Source of the DNA: Planctomycetota bacterium
GTDB taxonomy: Bacteria > Planctomycetota > Phycisphaerae > Phycisphaerales > UBA1924
Direction: 5' to 3'
Assembly (NCBI GenBank): GCA_017303555.1
Contig: JAFLCN010000004.1
Span: 62,001 to 126,000, forward strand
Length of the DNA stretch: 64,000 bases
The notes beneath the pieces are model-generated. The model saw only the letters and a list, made by a program, of their open reading frames with translations. It was not told where the DNA came from and made no database searches. Of the stretch, positions 1 through 8,348 are shown in pieces. Both the position numbers and the translations under genes were made by a program. Positions within the stretch are counted from its first letter, which is position 1, and every line of letters starts with the position of its first letter.

Positions 1-657
1 CCGCCCTTCAACACCGGCAAAGCCAAGACGGGCACGCGAGGACATGCCGCGAAATACCAAGACTCCTGGCCCACCACCGCTTCGTACATCGAATGGCTCC
101 GCGATCGGCTCGCCGCGACACTCCCGGCGCTCAAGCCGACCGCCAACATTCTGCTGCACGTCGACTATCGCACCTCCCACCACGTTCGCCTGCTCCTCGA
201 CGACCTGCTCGGCCCCGACCGCTTTGTCAATCACCTCATCTGGACCTACGGCCTGGGCGGCTCCTCTCCTCGTTCTTTCGCGCGGAAGCACGATGACATC
301 CTTTTCTACTGCATCGACCCCAAGAAGTACTATTTCAAGCCGCCCCGCGTGCCCGCGACCAGCCGCAGGATGAAGGGGCAGACCAAGAAAGCGACCGACG
401 TCATCGATATCCCATCCCTGAACAACATGGCGTCGGAGCGAACCGGCTATCCGACCCAAAAGCCGCTCGCCCTGCTCGAACTCCTGATTGGGGCTTGCTC
501 GCCTCCGGGCGGGACGGTCCTCGACCCGTGCTGCGGCAGCGGAACCACGCTGGTCGCCGCGGCAAATCTGGGGAGGCGACCAATCGGATGCGATCAATCG
601 CCAGCCGCGGTCCGAACCGCGAGGCGTCGGCTGGCGTTGAAGCAATCCGGCAAATAG
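1..657 (+). CDS. DNA methyltransferase, beta class (5' end cut off by window)
   Basis: This is the C-terminal part of an adenine-N6 or cytosine-N4 DNA methyltransferase; the start lies before the window. The frame is open from base 1. Its first residues read PPFNTG, which is the catalytic (D/N)PP(Y/F) motif IV with the leading Asp just outside. Near the end it has GYPTQKPLALLE followed by DPCCGSGTT, the SAM-binding motif I. Motif IV before motif I marks the beta group, which includes type III Mod subunits and several orphan or type II enzymes. No restriction endonuclease is visible downstream, so whether it belongs to a restriction-modification system or is an orphan methylase depends on the sequence to the left. 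About 218 residues are seen. Confidence 0.9.
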   Translation, partial: PPFNTGKAKTGTRGHAAKYQDSWPTTASYIEWLRDRLAATLPALKPTANILLHVDYRTSHHVRLLLDDLLGPDRFVNHLIWTYGLGGSSPRSFARKHDDILFYCIDPKKYYFKPPRVPATSRRMKGQTKKATDVIDIPSLNNMASERTGYPTQKPLALLELLIGACSPPGGTVLDPCCGSGTTLVAAANLGRRPIGCDQSPAAVRTARRRLALKQSGK

Positions 658-736
658 TCGAGATTCGGGCACGCCTTGAACCGATCGCAACCTGATGTTG
701 GTCTCCGAAACTTCGACCCGTACCATCCTCCGCGGC

Positions 737-1360
737 ATGAGTGACGCCCCCGACACCTCTCCAAATTCGGAACTCCGGACACCATCCGGCCGGCAGGTGG
801 CCATGTCCGCGCCGGGAGCGGAAATTCACCCGATCCGCAACCCCGTGCTTCGCGCCGTCGCGCACTGGTACGCGAGGCGGATCGTCAACGTCAATGTCAA
901 CATCATCGCGGCCGGGTTTCTCGCCCTGATCCCGGTTTCGATCTGCGTCCACTTCATCCACTCGACCAGGTTTATCGAGAACGGCAAGGCGATCGCCGCG
1001 ATTACGTTCTTCCTGGACATCATTTTCGATTTCTCGATCTACTTCTTCCTCCACTACCTGGCCAACCACGGCCCGTTCCGCAAGCTGGTGAGCCACAACC
1101 CGGCGTATCGCGGCATGTCGTTCCTGCACGATGCGGGTTTGGTGCAGATGCAGCGGGCGATCCTGAGCCCCATGCTCTACATCATCTGGCTGGTCGTGCA
1201 GCACCAGTTGATCGAGTACACCAGCATCGGCGCCGGGTGGGCGACAGCAATCGGCGGGGTGATCGGTATCGGAAGCTCCCGCATCCTGCACACGATCTGG
1301 ATGATGCTGGAAGAGCGAAGGCACGCGAAGCTGGTTGCGCAGCAGTCGGCTCGCGTGTGA
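737..1360 (+). CDS. Hypothetical four-helix membrane protein
   Basis: I do not recognise a family. From the ATG at 737 it would be 207 residues; an in-frame upstream ATG at 695 is also possible, and neither has a clear ribosome-binding site. Four hydrophobic stretches are visible: NIIAAGFLALIPVSICVHF, then one around the FFLDIIFDFSIYFFLHYLA region, then SPMLYIIWLVVQHQL, then a glycine-rich one near GGVIGIGSSRI. The N-terminus is polar and the C-terminus is basic (EERRHAKL), so the tail is probably cytoplasmic. It sits 28 bases before asnB on the same strand, which could allow co-transcription, but nothing in its sequence links it to asparagine metabolism. Confidence 0.7.
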   Translation: MSDAPDTSPNSELRTPSGRQVAMSAPGAEIHPIRNPVLRAVAHWYARRIVNVNVNIIAAGFLALIPVSICVHFIHSTRFIENGKAIAAITFFLDIIFDFSIYFFLHYLANHGPFRKLVSHNPAYRGMSFLHDAGLVQMQRAILSPMLYIIWLVVQHQLIEYTSIGAGWATAIGGVIGIGSSRILHTIWMMLEERRHAKLVAQQSARV

Positions 1361-1388
1361 TTGGGCTGTTATCAGCTACCCTCAGTGC

Positions 1389-3386
1389 ATGTGCGGCATC
1401 GCCGGCATTCTGAAAGTCCACCCACCCGGCACTCCCCCGCCGCCACCGGAAGTTGCGATTCCGGAATCGTGGCTTGATGTGCTGGATGAGTCGATCAAGC
1501 GCCGCGGGCCGGACGGACAAGGAAGATTTCGAGATCGTGCGACGCGGCCGGATGGGTCGGTTGTGGATGTGGCGTTTGTGCACCGGCGGCTGGCGATCAT
1601 CGACCTTGCGGATGGGCAGCAGCCCATGGTCTCTGAGCGCGGGCCGGGATATCCCGATCGCGAGCGCTCGCATCGCGTTGCGGTGGTTTTCAATGGGTGT
1701 GTTTACAACCATCGGGAGCTTCGACGCGAGCTTGAGAACGCGGGGCATGAGTTCGTGACGGATCACAGCGATACCGAAGTGTTGATTCACGGATGGAGGG
1801 AATGGGGCAGGAGCCTTTTCGCTCGGCTTGATGGAATGTTCGCTGTGGCGATCTGGGATTCCAAGACAGGGTGGCTGACAACAACGCGTGATCGCTTCGG
1901 AGAAAAGCCCCTGTACGCCTATTGCGGAGCAGGGACGGAAGTCTTTGGAAGTTCGATCGCGGGTGTGTTTCGGCTGAAGACCACGATGGATTTGGAAGGA
2001 CCTGTTCAACGGCATTCGGTGCAGTCCGCCGCGGCGGCTGCGTGGCTGCGATTCGGGTGGAGCCCATCGCCCCCGCTCGGGAGGGTCGCTCAGACTGCTC
2101 GCGGATTCTCTTTTCAGAGCCCCGTCGATTCTGATTCAAAGAGAGTCGGCTTCAAAAACCCGTGGGACTTGAGCCTGCGGCGAACACCGCGACAGACGTT
2201 CATCCAAACCGACGAAGTTGATCGCCTTATCGAAGCAGCGGTGCGTTCTCGCCTTGAAGCGGATGTGCCGCTTGCAGTCTTCCTGAGCGGCGGGCTCGAT
2301 TCCGCGCTCATCGCATCCCACACGCGGGCAGCAAGCTCTGGATGCACGGCATTTACCGTCCGCATGCCCGTCCCCGAAATCGACGAATCCGCTGCCGCGG
2401 TCCAGACCGCGGCAGCAATCGGAATTCGTCACGAGCTCCTCGACTGCAATGCCGACCCTGCGCGTGACCTGCTGCACCTGGTTCGTGAACTTGGGCTCCC
2501 GTTTGGAGACAGCTCTTTGTTGCCCGCGTATTGGGTAAGTCGGGCCGCGCGGGCGGAATTCAAAGTTGCCCTCAGCGGCGATGGCGGCGATGAGCTTTTT
2601 CTCGGTTACGAGCGTCACCGGGCGCTCTCCCCTCTTTGGTACGGTGCGCGGATCCCCAAGGGCATTCTCCGAAGACTTTCGCGTGTCTTGGGCGGACCGG
2701 CCGCCATTCACAAGACGATGCGCAAAGTTGCCCGCTTGGCGGACGCCGCCGCAGGCGCGAGCTTTCTCGACCTGCTTGCGATTTTTCCGCGTTCAGAATT
2801 CTCGCAATTGGTGGATGCGGATATCGATCGTATCGACAAGCGATTTGCAATCGATGTCGGGGCTTTGGGGGCTGTTGATTCGCGGGAGCAGTTCCAGGAT
2901 TCAGCGTTGACGGCCGACCTGAACGGCTATCTGCCGGAGGACCTCCTCCGAAAAACCGACGCCGCCTCTATGTCCGTCGCCCTCGAAGTCCGCGCGCCCT
3001 TCCTCGCTCGCGAGCTGGTGGATCGCATGATCCGCGTCCGCCCCGACGTGCTGATGCCCGACGGCGAACGCAAGGGCCTGCTCAAAGCCGTCGCGCGCAA
3101 ATACCTTCCCGAAGAAATCGTCAATCGCCCCAAAATGGGCTTCTCCATCCCGATCGGCGAATGGTTCCGCTCCGACTACGGGAGCATGCAGCAACTGCTC
3201 CTCGACACGCTCAACTCCGCAGATCCCTTCCCCGAAGACCTGCTCGGCTTCAAAATCAATCGCGCGTTCGTTGCCAAGATGATCGCCGATCACATGGATC
3301 GCAAACGCGATCACTCACAGCGGCTCTACATGCTGCTGGTGCTCGCGATTTGGGCGGATTGGTTGAGAACGCGCAATCGAAACTAG
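1389..3386 (+). CDS. asnB: Asparagine synthase (glutamine-hydrolysing), AsnB type
   Basis: It makes asparagine from aspartate, ATP and glutamine-derived ammonia. The ATG at 1389 is chosen because it gives MCGIAGI, placing the nucleophile at Cys2 after Met removal; the frame runs further upstream, but no other start would expose this cysteine. The N-terminal class II glutaminase domain shows RRGPDGQG and an HRRLAIIDL segment. The C-terminal synthetase domain has the PP-loop ATP-binding motif SGGLDS near residue 300 and SGDGGDELFLGYERH, both typical. At 665 residues it matches the AsnB/AsnB-like family. Related enzymes also act in exopolysaccharide or antibiotic clusters, but no such genes surround it. 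It ends convergently with the MscS gene, overlapping it by four bases. Confidence 0.95.
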   Translation: MCGIAGILKVHPPGTPPPPPEVAIPESWLDVLDESIKRRGPDGQGRFRDRATRPDGSVVDVAFVHRRLAIIDLADGQQPMVSERGPGYPDRERSHRVAVVFNGCVYNHRELRRELENAGHEFVTDHSDTEVLIHGWREWGRSLFARLDGMFAVAIWDSKTGWLTTTRDRFGEKPLYAYCGAGTEVFGSSIAGVFRLKTTMDLEGPVQRHSVQSAAAAAWLRFGWSPSPPLGRVAQTARGFSFQSPVDSDSKRVGFKNPWDLSLRRTPRQTFIQTDEVDRLIEAAVRSRLEADVPLAVFLSGGLDSALIASHTRAASSGCTAFTVRMPVPEIDESAAAVQTAAAIGIRHELLDCNADPARDLLHLVRELGLPFGDSSLLPAYWVSRAARAEFKVALSGDGGDELFLGYERHRALSPLWYGARIPKGILRRLSRVLGGPAAIHKTMRKVARLADAAAGASFLDLLAIFPRSEFSQLVDADIDRIDKRFAIDVGALGAVDSREQFQDSALTADLNGYLPEDLLRKTDAASMSVALEVRAPFLARELVDRMIRVRPDVLMPDGERKGLLKAVARKYLPEEIVNRPKMGFSIPIGEWFRSDYGSMQQLLLDTLNSADPFPEDLLGFKINRAFVAKMIADHMDRKRDHSQRLYMLLVLAIWADWLRTRNRN

Positions 3387-4252
3387 CGGCCGGAGATTCG
3401 TACACCCGCTTCGTCCAGCTCCCGCTTCGCGGTTTCGAGCATCCGCATCCGCACCGCGCCCAGGATCTCCCGCGGTGCCCACACCCGCACGGCCCACTGC
3501 ACGCTTGCACGCCCGAAATCGGTCATCGTCACCTCGGGAGGCGGCAACTCGAGTCCGCCGGCTTGATCGATCGCTTCCCGTGCCGCGGTTTCGAGCGCCT
3601 TCCGCGTCGCTTCGACCGGCGAACTTGCTGAAACGTTCACCAGCACCTCCGCCCGGCGCCTGGGGTGATGGCTCTGATTGTCGATGACCGCCCCGGCAAT
3701 CTGTGCGTTCGGAACGATCACGCGGCGACCGTCGGCCGTATCCAGAGCCGTAGTGAACAAGTCGATCTCGTTCACGATGCCAGCCTGACCGGCGACCACC
3801 ACGCTGTCTCCGACCTTGAACGGACGGAAAATGAGCAGCAGAACTCCCGAGGCGATGTTCGAGAGCGTTCCCTGAAAAGCCAAACCGATCGCCAAGCCCA
3901 GTGCCGCAATCACCGCCGCGAAGCTCGCCGGCTGGATGTTGAACACTTCCAGGCTGGTGATGACGGCGATCGTCAGGATCGCCCACTTGGCCAGGTTCGC
4001 GAAGAACGCGCTGAGCGTCGGGTCGAAGTGGGCCCGGTTTGTCCCCCTCTTCAGGGCAGCCCGGATCCAGCTCGAAAAGACCCACGCACCGACGAGCACC
4101 AGGAGAACGAACCCGATCTTGAAGCCCCAGACCGCAACCAGGTCCCAGTCGAGCCGAAACAAGGGCAGCCGCGAGGCGACGGGAGCCGGCGCGTTCGAGG
4201 CTGGGATGGCTGACGAAGGATCCGCGGCAAAAGCGAGGGTTGGGTTCAACAC
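3383..4252 (-). CDS. Mechanosensitive ion channel, MscS family
   Basis: This small-conductance stretch-activated channel (289 residues) would relieve turgor on osmotic downshock. After an alanine-rich N-terminus there is a TM helix (KIGFVLLVLVGAWVFSSW) and a second (FFANLAKWAILTIAVITSL). Then comes the pore-lining TM3 signature AALGLAIGLAFQGTLSNIASG, which runs straight into the beta domain (FRPFKVGDSVVVAGQAG). The C-terminal alpha/beta part ends in a short basic tail. The architecture of three TM helices plus a beta-barrel vestibule matches E. coli MscS in size. It faces away from the amidase gene across a 166-base divergent intergenic region and converges with asnB. The N-terminus contains Ala-rich sequence that could be a signal-like segment. 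Confidence 0.93.
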   Translation of the reverse strand: MLNPTLAFAADPSSAIPASNAPAPVASRLPLFRLDWDLVAVWGFKIGFVLLVLVGAWVFSSWIRAALKRGTNRAHFDPTLSAFFANLAKWAILTIAVITSLEVFNIQPASFAAVIAALGLAIGLAFQGTLSNIASGVLLLIFRPFKVGDSVVVAGQAGIVNEIDLFTTALDTADGRRVIVPNAQIAGAVIDNQSHHPRRRAEVLVNVSASSPVEATRKALETAAREAIDQAGGLELPPPEVTMTDFGRASVQWAVRVWAPREILGAVRMRMLETAKRELDEAGVRISGR

Positions 4253-4418
4253 TCCAAAGCTGTAGCCCGCTCCGGAGTCGAGGTCGATCTGGGACGGATT
4301 TTCCGGTTCAATCCCGGGGCAGTTTCCGCCGGATTATGCGGTCCGGAACTGCCTCGAACCGAAACAGTGGTGTTACGATTCGCAAGCGCACACCGTTTGG
4401 TCCCGGAGAGGGCTTGAT

Positions 4419-5213
4419 ATGAGTCACGATACCGAATCGCCCGAACTGGAACCAACGCTGCTCGGCACCGGTGTGAATCGCCGCGATGTCCTGGCCGGCG
4501 GCCTCCTTGCCGGCGCGGCGCTCGTCCTGGCGGCATGCCAGTCCGGCCCCTCGCCGACCGATACGAGCGAACTGCCCAGCCCGGTCTGGCCGGACGAGCG
4601 CAACCCGACGTTGTCGGCCCTTCCTCCCGCGCCGGTCCGGTCATCAGGCTCCGCCCCCGCTCCGGCACCGTCGTCGGCGAGTTACGGCCTGCCTTCGAAC
4701 GTGATGCCGCGGAGCGCCTGGACCAATGCCGGCGTCATCCGCTCGCTCGCGAACCCGATGAACGGTGTGAATCGGATCACGGTACACCACGATGCGATCC
4801 GGTCGGACAACGTCCGCACGCAGCGCGATGCCGTGGCCCGACTGAATCAGGTTCGTGCCAGTCATCTGCGCGAAGGCTGGGCGGATATCGGCTACCACTA
4901 CGTCATCGATCCGCAGGGTCGTGTCTGGGAAGCTCGTCCGCTCGGCTACCAGGGCGCGCACGTCAAGGACAAGAACGAGCACAACATCGGCGTGATGTGC
5001 ATGGGCAACTTTGAGATGCAGAGGCCGACGCCGCAGCAGACTGCCGCGCTGGACGCGTTTGTCGCGACGCTGATGCAGCGCCACAAGATTCCGGCTTCAC
5101 GCGTGTACACGCACCAGGAACTCGGCCAGACCGCTTGCCCCGGCCGCAACCTGCAGAACTACATGCTCGCGACGCGCAGCCGCGGCGGCCGCCTCGCTGC
5201 CGTGTACGTCTGA
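4419..5213 (+). CDS. N-acetylmuramoyl-L-alanine amidase (Amidase_2/PGRP), lipoprotein
   Basis: A peptidoglycan amidase that would cut the bond between MurNAc and L-alanine. The N-terminus has a twin-arginine pair (R21-R22, NRRDVLAGG), a hydrophobic stretch and a lipobox LAAC at Cys40, so it is probably a lipoprotein, possibly exported by Tat. A Pro/Ala-rich linker follows. The amidase domain spans about residues 95-250. Likely zinc ligands are a His of VHH (123/124), H232 (YTHQEL) and C240 (TACPGR). The eight-residue spacing between the last two is the same as in T7 lysozyme. Y159 is the likely catalytic-site Tyr. A GGAGAGG ribosome-binding site precedes the ATG. Role: cell-wall recycling or remodelling; the substrate is inferred from family only. 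Confidence 0.92.
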   Translation: MSHDTESPELEPTLLGTGVNRRDVLAGGLLAGAALVLAACQSGPSPTDTSELPSPVWPDERNPTLSALPPAPVRSSGSAPAPAPSSASYGLPSNVMPRSAWTNAGVIRSLANPMNGVNRITVHHDAIRSDNVRTQRDAVARLNQVRASHLREGWADIGYHYVIDPQGRVWEARPLGYQGAHVKDKNEHNIGVMCMGNFEMQRPTPQQTAALDAFVATLMQRHKIPASRVYTHQELGQTACPGRNLQNYMLATRSRGGRLAAVYV

Positions 5214-5245
5214 TCGACCACATTGACCTTCGAAGCAACAACGGG

Positions 5246-5752
5246 TCATGTGGCGCGCAAAGTGTCCAGGTGTTGCCGTACGTCTTTGTCCGTGCCGGGC
5301 ACCATCCAGTCGCCCGCGATCTCCGCCAACGGCTCGAGGACAAAGAGTCTTTGCAGCATGCGCGGGTGCGGAATCTCAAGGCCGGGCTCGTGGATGACCC
5401 GAGCGTCGAACAGCAGCAAGTCCAGATCCAGCGTTCGAGCCCCCCACCGACCTTCGGCGTGCCGATCGCGCCCGCGTGAACGCTCGATCTCCAGGCAGAG
5501 CGCGAGCAATTCTTGGGGGGAACAAGACGTTTCGATCACGCACGCGCCGTTTAGATAGGGCGAACCCGGCGCCTGACCCGGCAACACCACGGCCCGCGTT
5601 TCGAGAAACGTGCTCACCGCGACAACCGATCCGCGCGGCGCGAGTTTCACCCGCAGCGATTCGATGCCGGCATGCAGGTGCTCCGCCCGCGGCTCGATGT
5701 TCGAGCCGATCGCGATGCACGCTCGATTGAGCTTCCCGTGGTCCACGCTCAA
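5246..5752 (-). CDS. folK: 2-amino-4-hydroxy-6-hydroxymethyldihydropteridine diphosphokinase
   Basis: HPPK transfers pyrophosphate from ATP to 6-hydroxymethyl-7,8-dihydropterin in folate synthesis. The N-terminal IAIGSNIEPR fits the HPPK start, and RWGARTLDLDLL matches the HPPK signature that binds Mg-ATP; IPHPRM follows, as in the family. Length (168 residues) is normal. The start is not settled: TTG at 5752 and GTG at 5746 are both in frame, and neither has a clear ribosome-binding site because the region immediately upstream is an intrinsic terminator. No other folate gene is adjacent. It lies downstream of fliA on the same strand but is probably not part of that transcript unless the terminator is leaky. 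Confidence 0.93.
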   Translation of the reverse strand: MSVDHGKLNRACIAIGSNIEPRAEHLHAGIESLRVKLAPRGSVVAVSTFLETRAVVLPGQAPGSPYLNGACVIETSCSPQELLALCLEIERSRGRDRHAEGRWGARTLDLDLLLFDARVIHEPGLEIPHPRMLQRLFVLEPLAEIAGDWMVPGTDKDVRQHLDTLRAT

Positions 5753-5755
5753 ATA

Positions 5756-5784
5756 AAAGCACGCCCGAAGACCGGGCGTGCTTT
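5756..5784 (-). terminator. Intrinsic terminator downstream of fliA
   Basis: An 11-base-pair perfect stem (arms 5756-5766 and 5774-5784, seven-base loop) is followed on the minus strand by TTTTATTTG. It lies 31 bases after the fliA stop codon. The U-tract runs into the first codon of folK (TTG at 5752). The stem is GC-rich with A/T ends, as expected for a Rho-independent terminator. Confidence 0.8.
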
Positions 5785-5814
5785 GGAGCGATCATGTTTT
5801 CCAATCGAAGGGGA

Positions 5815-6672
5815 TCAGTCTTCTTCGATTTCCTTGAGCCGGTGCTGCAACTGAGCCTTGAGGCGGGCCAGGATCGAGCTGTGCATCTGGCTGACGCGGG
5901 ATTCCGAAAGGTCCAGTGTGGCCCCGATTTCCTTCATCGTCATGCCCTCGTAGTAGTAGAGGATGACGATGAGGCGCTCGGCGCGGCTGAGGCCCTTGGT
6001 GATCAGTTCCTTCAGGTCGCGACGCTGGAGATCGCCCAGCGGGTTGACCTGCGAGTCGTCTTTGACGACGTCGATCTCGCGCACGTCGCGTCCGCCGTCG
6101 GACTGGAACGCACGCTGGTTCAGCGAGCGCGTGCCCACCGCGCTGCTGTCGCGCTTGACTTTGTCGAACTCTTCGCCGGCGATGCCGAGCCGAGAACCGA
6201 CTTCGAGATCCGTGGCCGGGCGGCCGAGTTCCATCTCGATCTGCTGGCGCGCCTGATCGAACTTCGCCGTGCGGTGACGCACAAGACGGGGCACCCAGTC
6301 CATCGAACGGAGCTCGTCGAGGATGGCGCCGCGGATGCGGTTGGCGCTGAAGGTCTCGAACTTGACCTTGCGTTCAAGGTCGAACGAGTCGATCGCGTCC
6401 ATCAGGCCAAAGAGGCCGGCGGACATGAGATCTTCAATATCCACTTCGTCCGGCAGTCGCGCGTGGATGCGCTCCGCGTTGAAGCGAACAAGGTGCAGAA
6501 AACGCTCCATCAGGAAGTTCCTGATGGCCTCGTTCGGCTCCTTCTTGTACTTCTTCCAGACGTCGTTGATGGGAACCTTGTCGAACGGCGTCGGAAGATT
6601 CGACGGTTCGGCGTGCCGGACGATGAAACGTCCACGCGGTCCGCCCCGGACGGAGGATTTCAATGCTGCCAT
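5815..6672 (-). CDS. fliA: Flagellar sigma factor, FliA/WhiG (sigma-28) family
   Basis: An alternative sigma-70-family factor of the sigma-28 type, expected to direct RNA polymerase to late flagellar and chemotaxis promoters. The ATG at 6672 is chosen because AAGGAG lies five bases upstream; the frame continues upstream without a better start. Region 2 is visible in the stretch LPDEVDIEDLMSAGLFGLMD and in KFETFSANRIRGAILDELR. Region 3 follows (RPATDLEVGSRLGI), and region 4 has a helix-turn-helix MTMKEIGATLDLSESRVSQMH. Region 1.1 is absent, as in FliA (285 residues). The gene closes the minus-strand flagellar block and has its own candidate promoter. No FlgM anti-sigma factor is seen in the window. 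Which genes it controls cannot be told here. Confidence 0.92.
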   Translation of the reverse strand: MAALKSSVRGGPRGRFIVRHAEPSNLPTPFDKVPINDVWKKYKKEPNEAIRNFLMERFLHLVRFNAERIHARLPDEVDIEDLMSAGLFGLMDAIDSFDLERKVKFETFSANRIRGAILDELRSMDWVPRLVRHRTAKFDQARQQIEMELGRPATDLEVGSRLGIAGEEFDKVKRDSSAVGTRSLNQRAFQSDGGRDVREIDVVKDDSQVNPLGDLQRRDLKELITKGLSRAERLIVILYYYEGMTMKEIGATLDLSESRVSQMHSSILARLKAQLQHRLKEIEED

Positions 6673-6789
6673 GGTCGCTCCTTGACCATCAACTGTCCAC
6701 CGACTGAATGTCGAAGCGTTCGAGGCCCGCGCCACGCCCGCCTGAGCTCCGACTCGAACGCGAACGCGCTCGCGCCGAAAACTCACGTG

Positions 6790-6812
6790 CGCCGAGCGAT
6801 CCTTGCTCGGCG
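6790..6812 (-). promoter_or_regulatory. Hairpin in the fliA leader
   Basis: An 8-base-pair perfect stem, CGCCGAGC with GCTCGGCG, and a seven-base loop. It falls just downstream of the candidate fliA promoter, so it would form at the very 5' end of a roughly 140-base fliA leader. There is no U-tract, so it is not a good intrinsic terminator; mRNA stabilisation or translational control are possible. Confidence 0.4.
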
Positions 6813-6820
6813 TGAGGCGG

Positions 6821-6848
6821 AGTATACAAGGCTGCGCGCGCTCCGCAA
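6821..6848 (-). promoter_or_regulatory. Candidate sigma-70 promoter for fliA
   Basis: On the minus strand, TTGCGG (6848-6843) and TATACT (6826-6821) are separated by 16 bases. The -10 hexamer differs from TATAAT at one position. It lies between the stop codon of the upstream membrane protein gene (6865) and fliA, which suggests that fliA can be transcribed independently of the long upstream operon. Confidence 0.5.
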
Positions 6849-6864
6849 GGGGGGCAGACCAAAA

Positions 6865-7293
6865 TTACGCGGCTTTTCGATTTCCCGGCGCGCTCTGCGC
6901 CGTCTGGGCAAACTGGGAAACCTGCGCAGCGCCGGCACCGCTCGATGCAACATCCGGCACCGACTGATCTTCCGCGAGTTCGGCTATCAAAACAGGCTCT
7001 TTTGGTGCGGGAATCACTTCGGGTATCGGATTCCTCTTCGCGTACAAACCGAGATGCTGCGCGACAATCAATTCGCCGATCGTTCCAAGAATCCATCCCA
7101 CGGCGTAACACGCAACCATCGCCCAGAGCGCCCGCGACAGCACAACATTCGAGGGATTGTGTGCCGCCAAACCGGACACACAAGCAATCGCGAATGCGGA
7201 ACAACCGAGGGCCGCCGCGATGATTCTGGGTGAACGCTTCAAACTCAAAGTTCCCTGGCCGGATGGCAGGCAATCCGCGCAAGTTCCGCGCAC
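6865..7293 (-). CDS. Hypothetical two-helix membrane protein in the flagellar block
   Basis: A small protein (up to 142 residues from a GTG at 7293; TTG codons a few residues in are alternatives). It has two hydrophobic segments: IIAAALGCSAFAIACVSGLAA, and ALWAMVACYAVGWILGTIGE. These are joined by a short polar loop and followed by a soluble Ala/Gln-rich tail. I know no family for it. It sits between flhG and fliA, 50 bases after flhG and in the same direction, so it is probably co-transcribed with the export genes. A membrane role tied to flagellar placement or FlhF/FlhG is conceivable but unsupported by sequence. Confidence 0.6.
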   Translation of the reverse strand: MRGTCADCLPSGQGTLSLKRSPRIIAAALGCSAFAIACVSGLAAHNPSNVVLSRALWAMVACYAVGWILGTIGELIVAQHLGLYAKRNPIPEVIPAPKEPVLIAELAEDQSVPDVASSGAGAAQVSQFAQTAQSAPGNRKAA

Positions 7294-7343
7294 GGCCCGA
7301 CTTCCGGTTCGCCACTTCCATCGGTCGATTCAAGGCTTGCGGT

Positions 7344-8348
7344 TCAACGGGGACCAAGCCGCCACATGCGACGAAGCGACTCAAAGCGACCCGGCAGCGT
7401 CTTGCCACGTTCGGCCTGCATCCATTCAGACCGGATCACGTTCGCCAGGGCATGGATGCCCGAGGCCGCCGAACTCTGCGGGGCGAAACGCACCACCGGC
7501 ATCCGGGCCATGACCGAATCGACCACGCGGGCATCCCGTTCGATCCAACCGGCGAGGGGGAGATGCAGGCCGAGAAATTTTTCGCACGCCGCGAGCATCC
7601 GTCGGTGAACCGCCTCTGCTTCCACCCGGCTTCTGCATTGGTTGATCACGAGCGCGATCCGCGGGGAGGGCCGATCGCCACGATCACGCGCGGAATGGTC
7701 CGGCGAGCGCTGCGCCCAGCATTTGATCAGTGCGTACGCGTCCGCAATCGAAGTGGGTTCGGGAGTCGCGACCACCAGCACCAAGTCTGCGACCGCAAGG
7801 AAGCCGAGAACGCCAGGAGAAATTCCCGCGCCGGTATCGAGAAGCACGAGGTCGCTCCGGGCTTCGAGCGTGCTCAAGCCCCGCAGCAATTGACGCTGCT
7901 CCGACGCGTGAAGGTCGGCCATGCGGGCGACCCCCACCGAGCCGGGCACCAGCACGAATCCGTGGGGCGTTGGCATCCCGATCGATGCAAGGCTCGGCCC
8001 GGCAAGGGGATGCGCTCCGGCGCGCCCATGAACCGAGCCATCGAACAAGGGCAGAGCGTCCTGCAGCCTCATTGAGGGTGACACCCCGCAGAGGATGTCG
8101 GCGTTGGCCATACCGAGATCGGCATCGACGAGCGAAATCCGGCTTCGCTCGGCCAGAACCGTGGCGAGGTTGACCGCGAGGTTTGTCTTGCCGACCCCGC
8201 CCTTGCCCGACGTTACTGCGATCACCGGGGCCGAACGGGTGGCCGCCTGCTTCGCGGTCGCAGCGCCCGAGCGAAAAAGCTCGCGCAACCGCGACGCCTG
8301 ATCGGCGGGCTCGCCTGAAGCAGAAACTGGCGATTGGAACGCGCTCAT
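7344..8348 (-). CDS. flhG: Flagellar number regulator FlhG/FleN, MinD-like ATPase
   Basis: A MinD/ParA-family ATPase that in other bacteria limits flagellar number and site together with the GTPase FlhF. The deviant Walker A motif KGGVGKT (residues 49-55) sits in VIAVTSGKGGVGKTNLAVN; SLVDADLGMANADILCG and LVLLDTGAG are the switch and Walker B-like segments. A 40-residue N-terminal extension contains DQASRLRELFR. This resembles the DQAxxLR motif by which FlhG activates FlhF GTPase activity. The ATG at 8348 overlaps the flhF stop by four bases (ATGA), which supports this start and translational coupling. The length of 334 residues is usual. It may also restrain the FlrC-like activator, as FleN does in Pseudomonas; that is inference. 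Confidence 0.93.
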   Translation of the reverse strand: MSAFQSPVSASGEPADQASRLRELFRSGAATAKQAATRSAPVIAVTSGKGGVGKTNLAVNLATVLAERSRISLVDADLGMANADILCGVSPSMRLQDALPLFDGSVHGRAGAHPLAGPSLASIGMPTPHGFVLVPGSVGVARMADLHASEQRQLLRGLSTLEARSDLVLLDTGAGISPGVLGFLAVADLVLVVATPEPTSIADAYALIKCWAQRSPDHSARDRGDRPSPRIALVINQCRSRVEAEAVHRRMLAACEKFLGLHLPLAGWIERDARVVDSVMARMPVVRFAPQSSAASGIHALANVIRSEWMQAERGKTLPGRFESLRRMWRLGPR

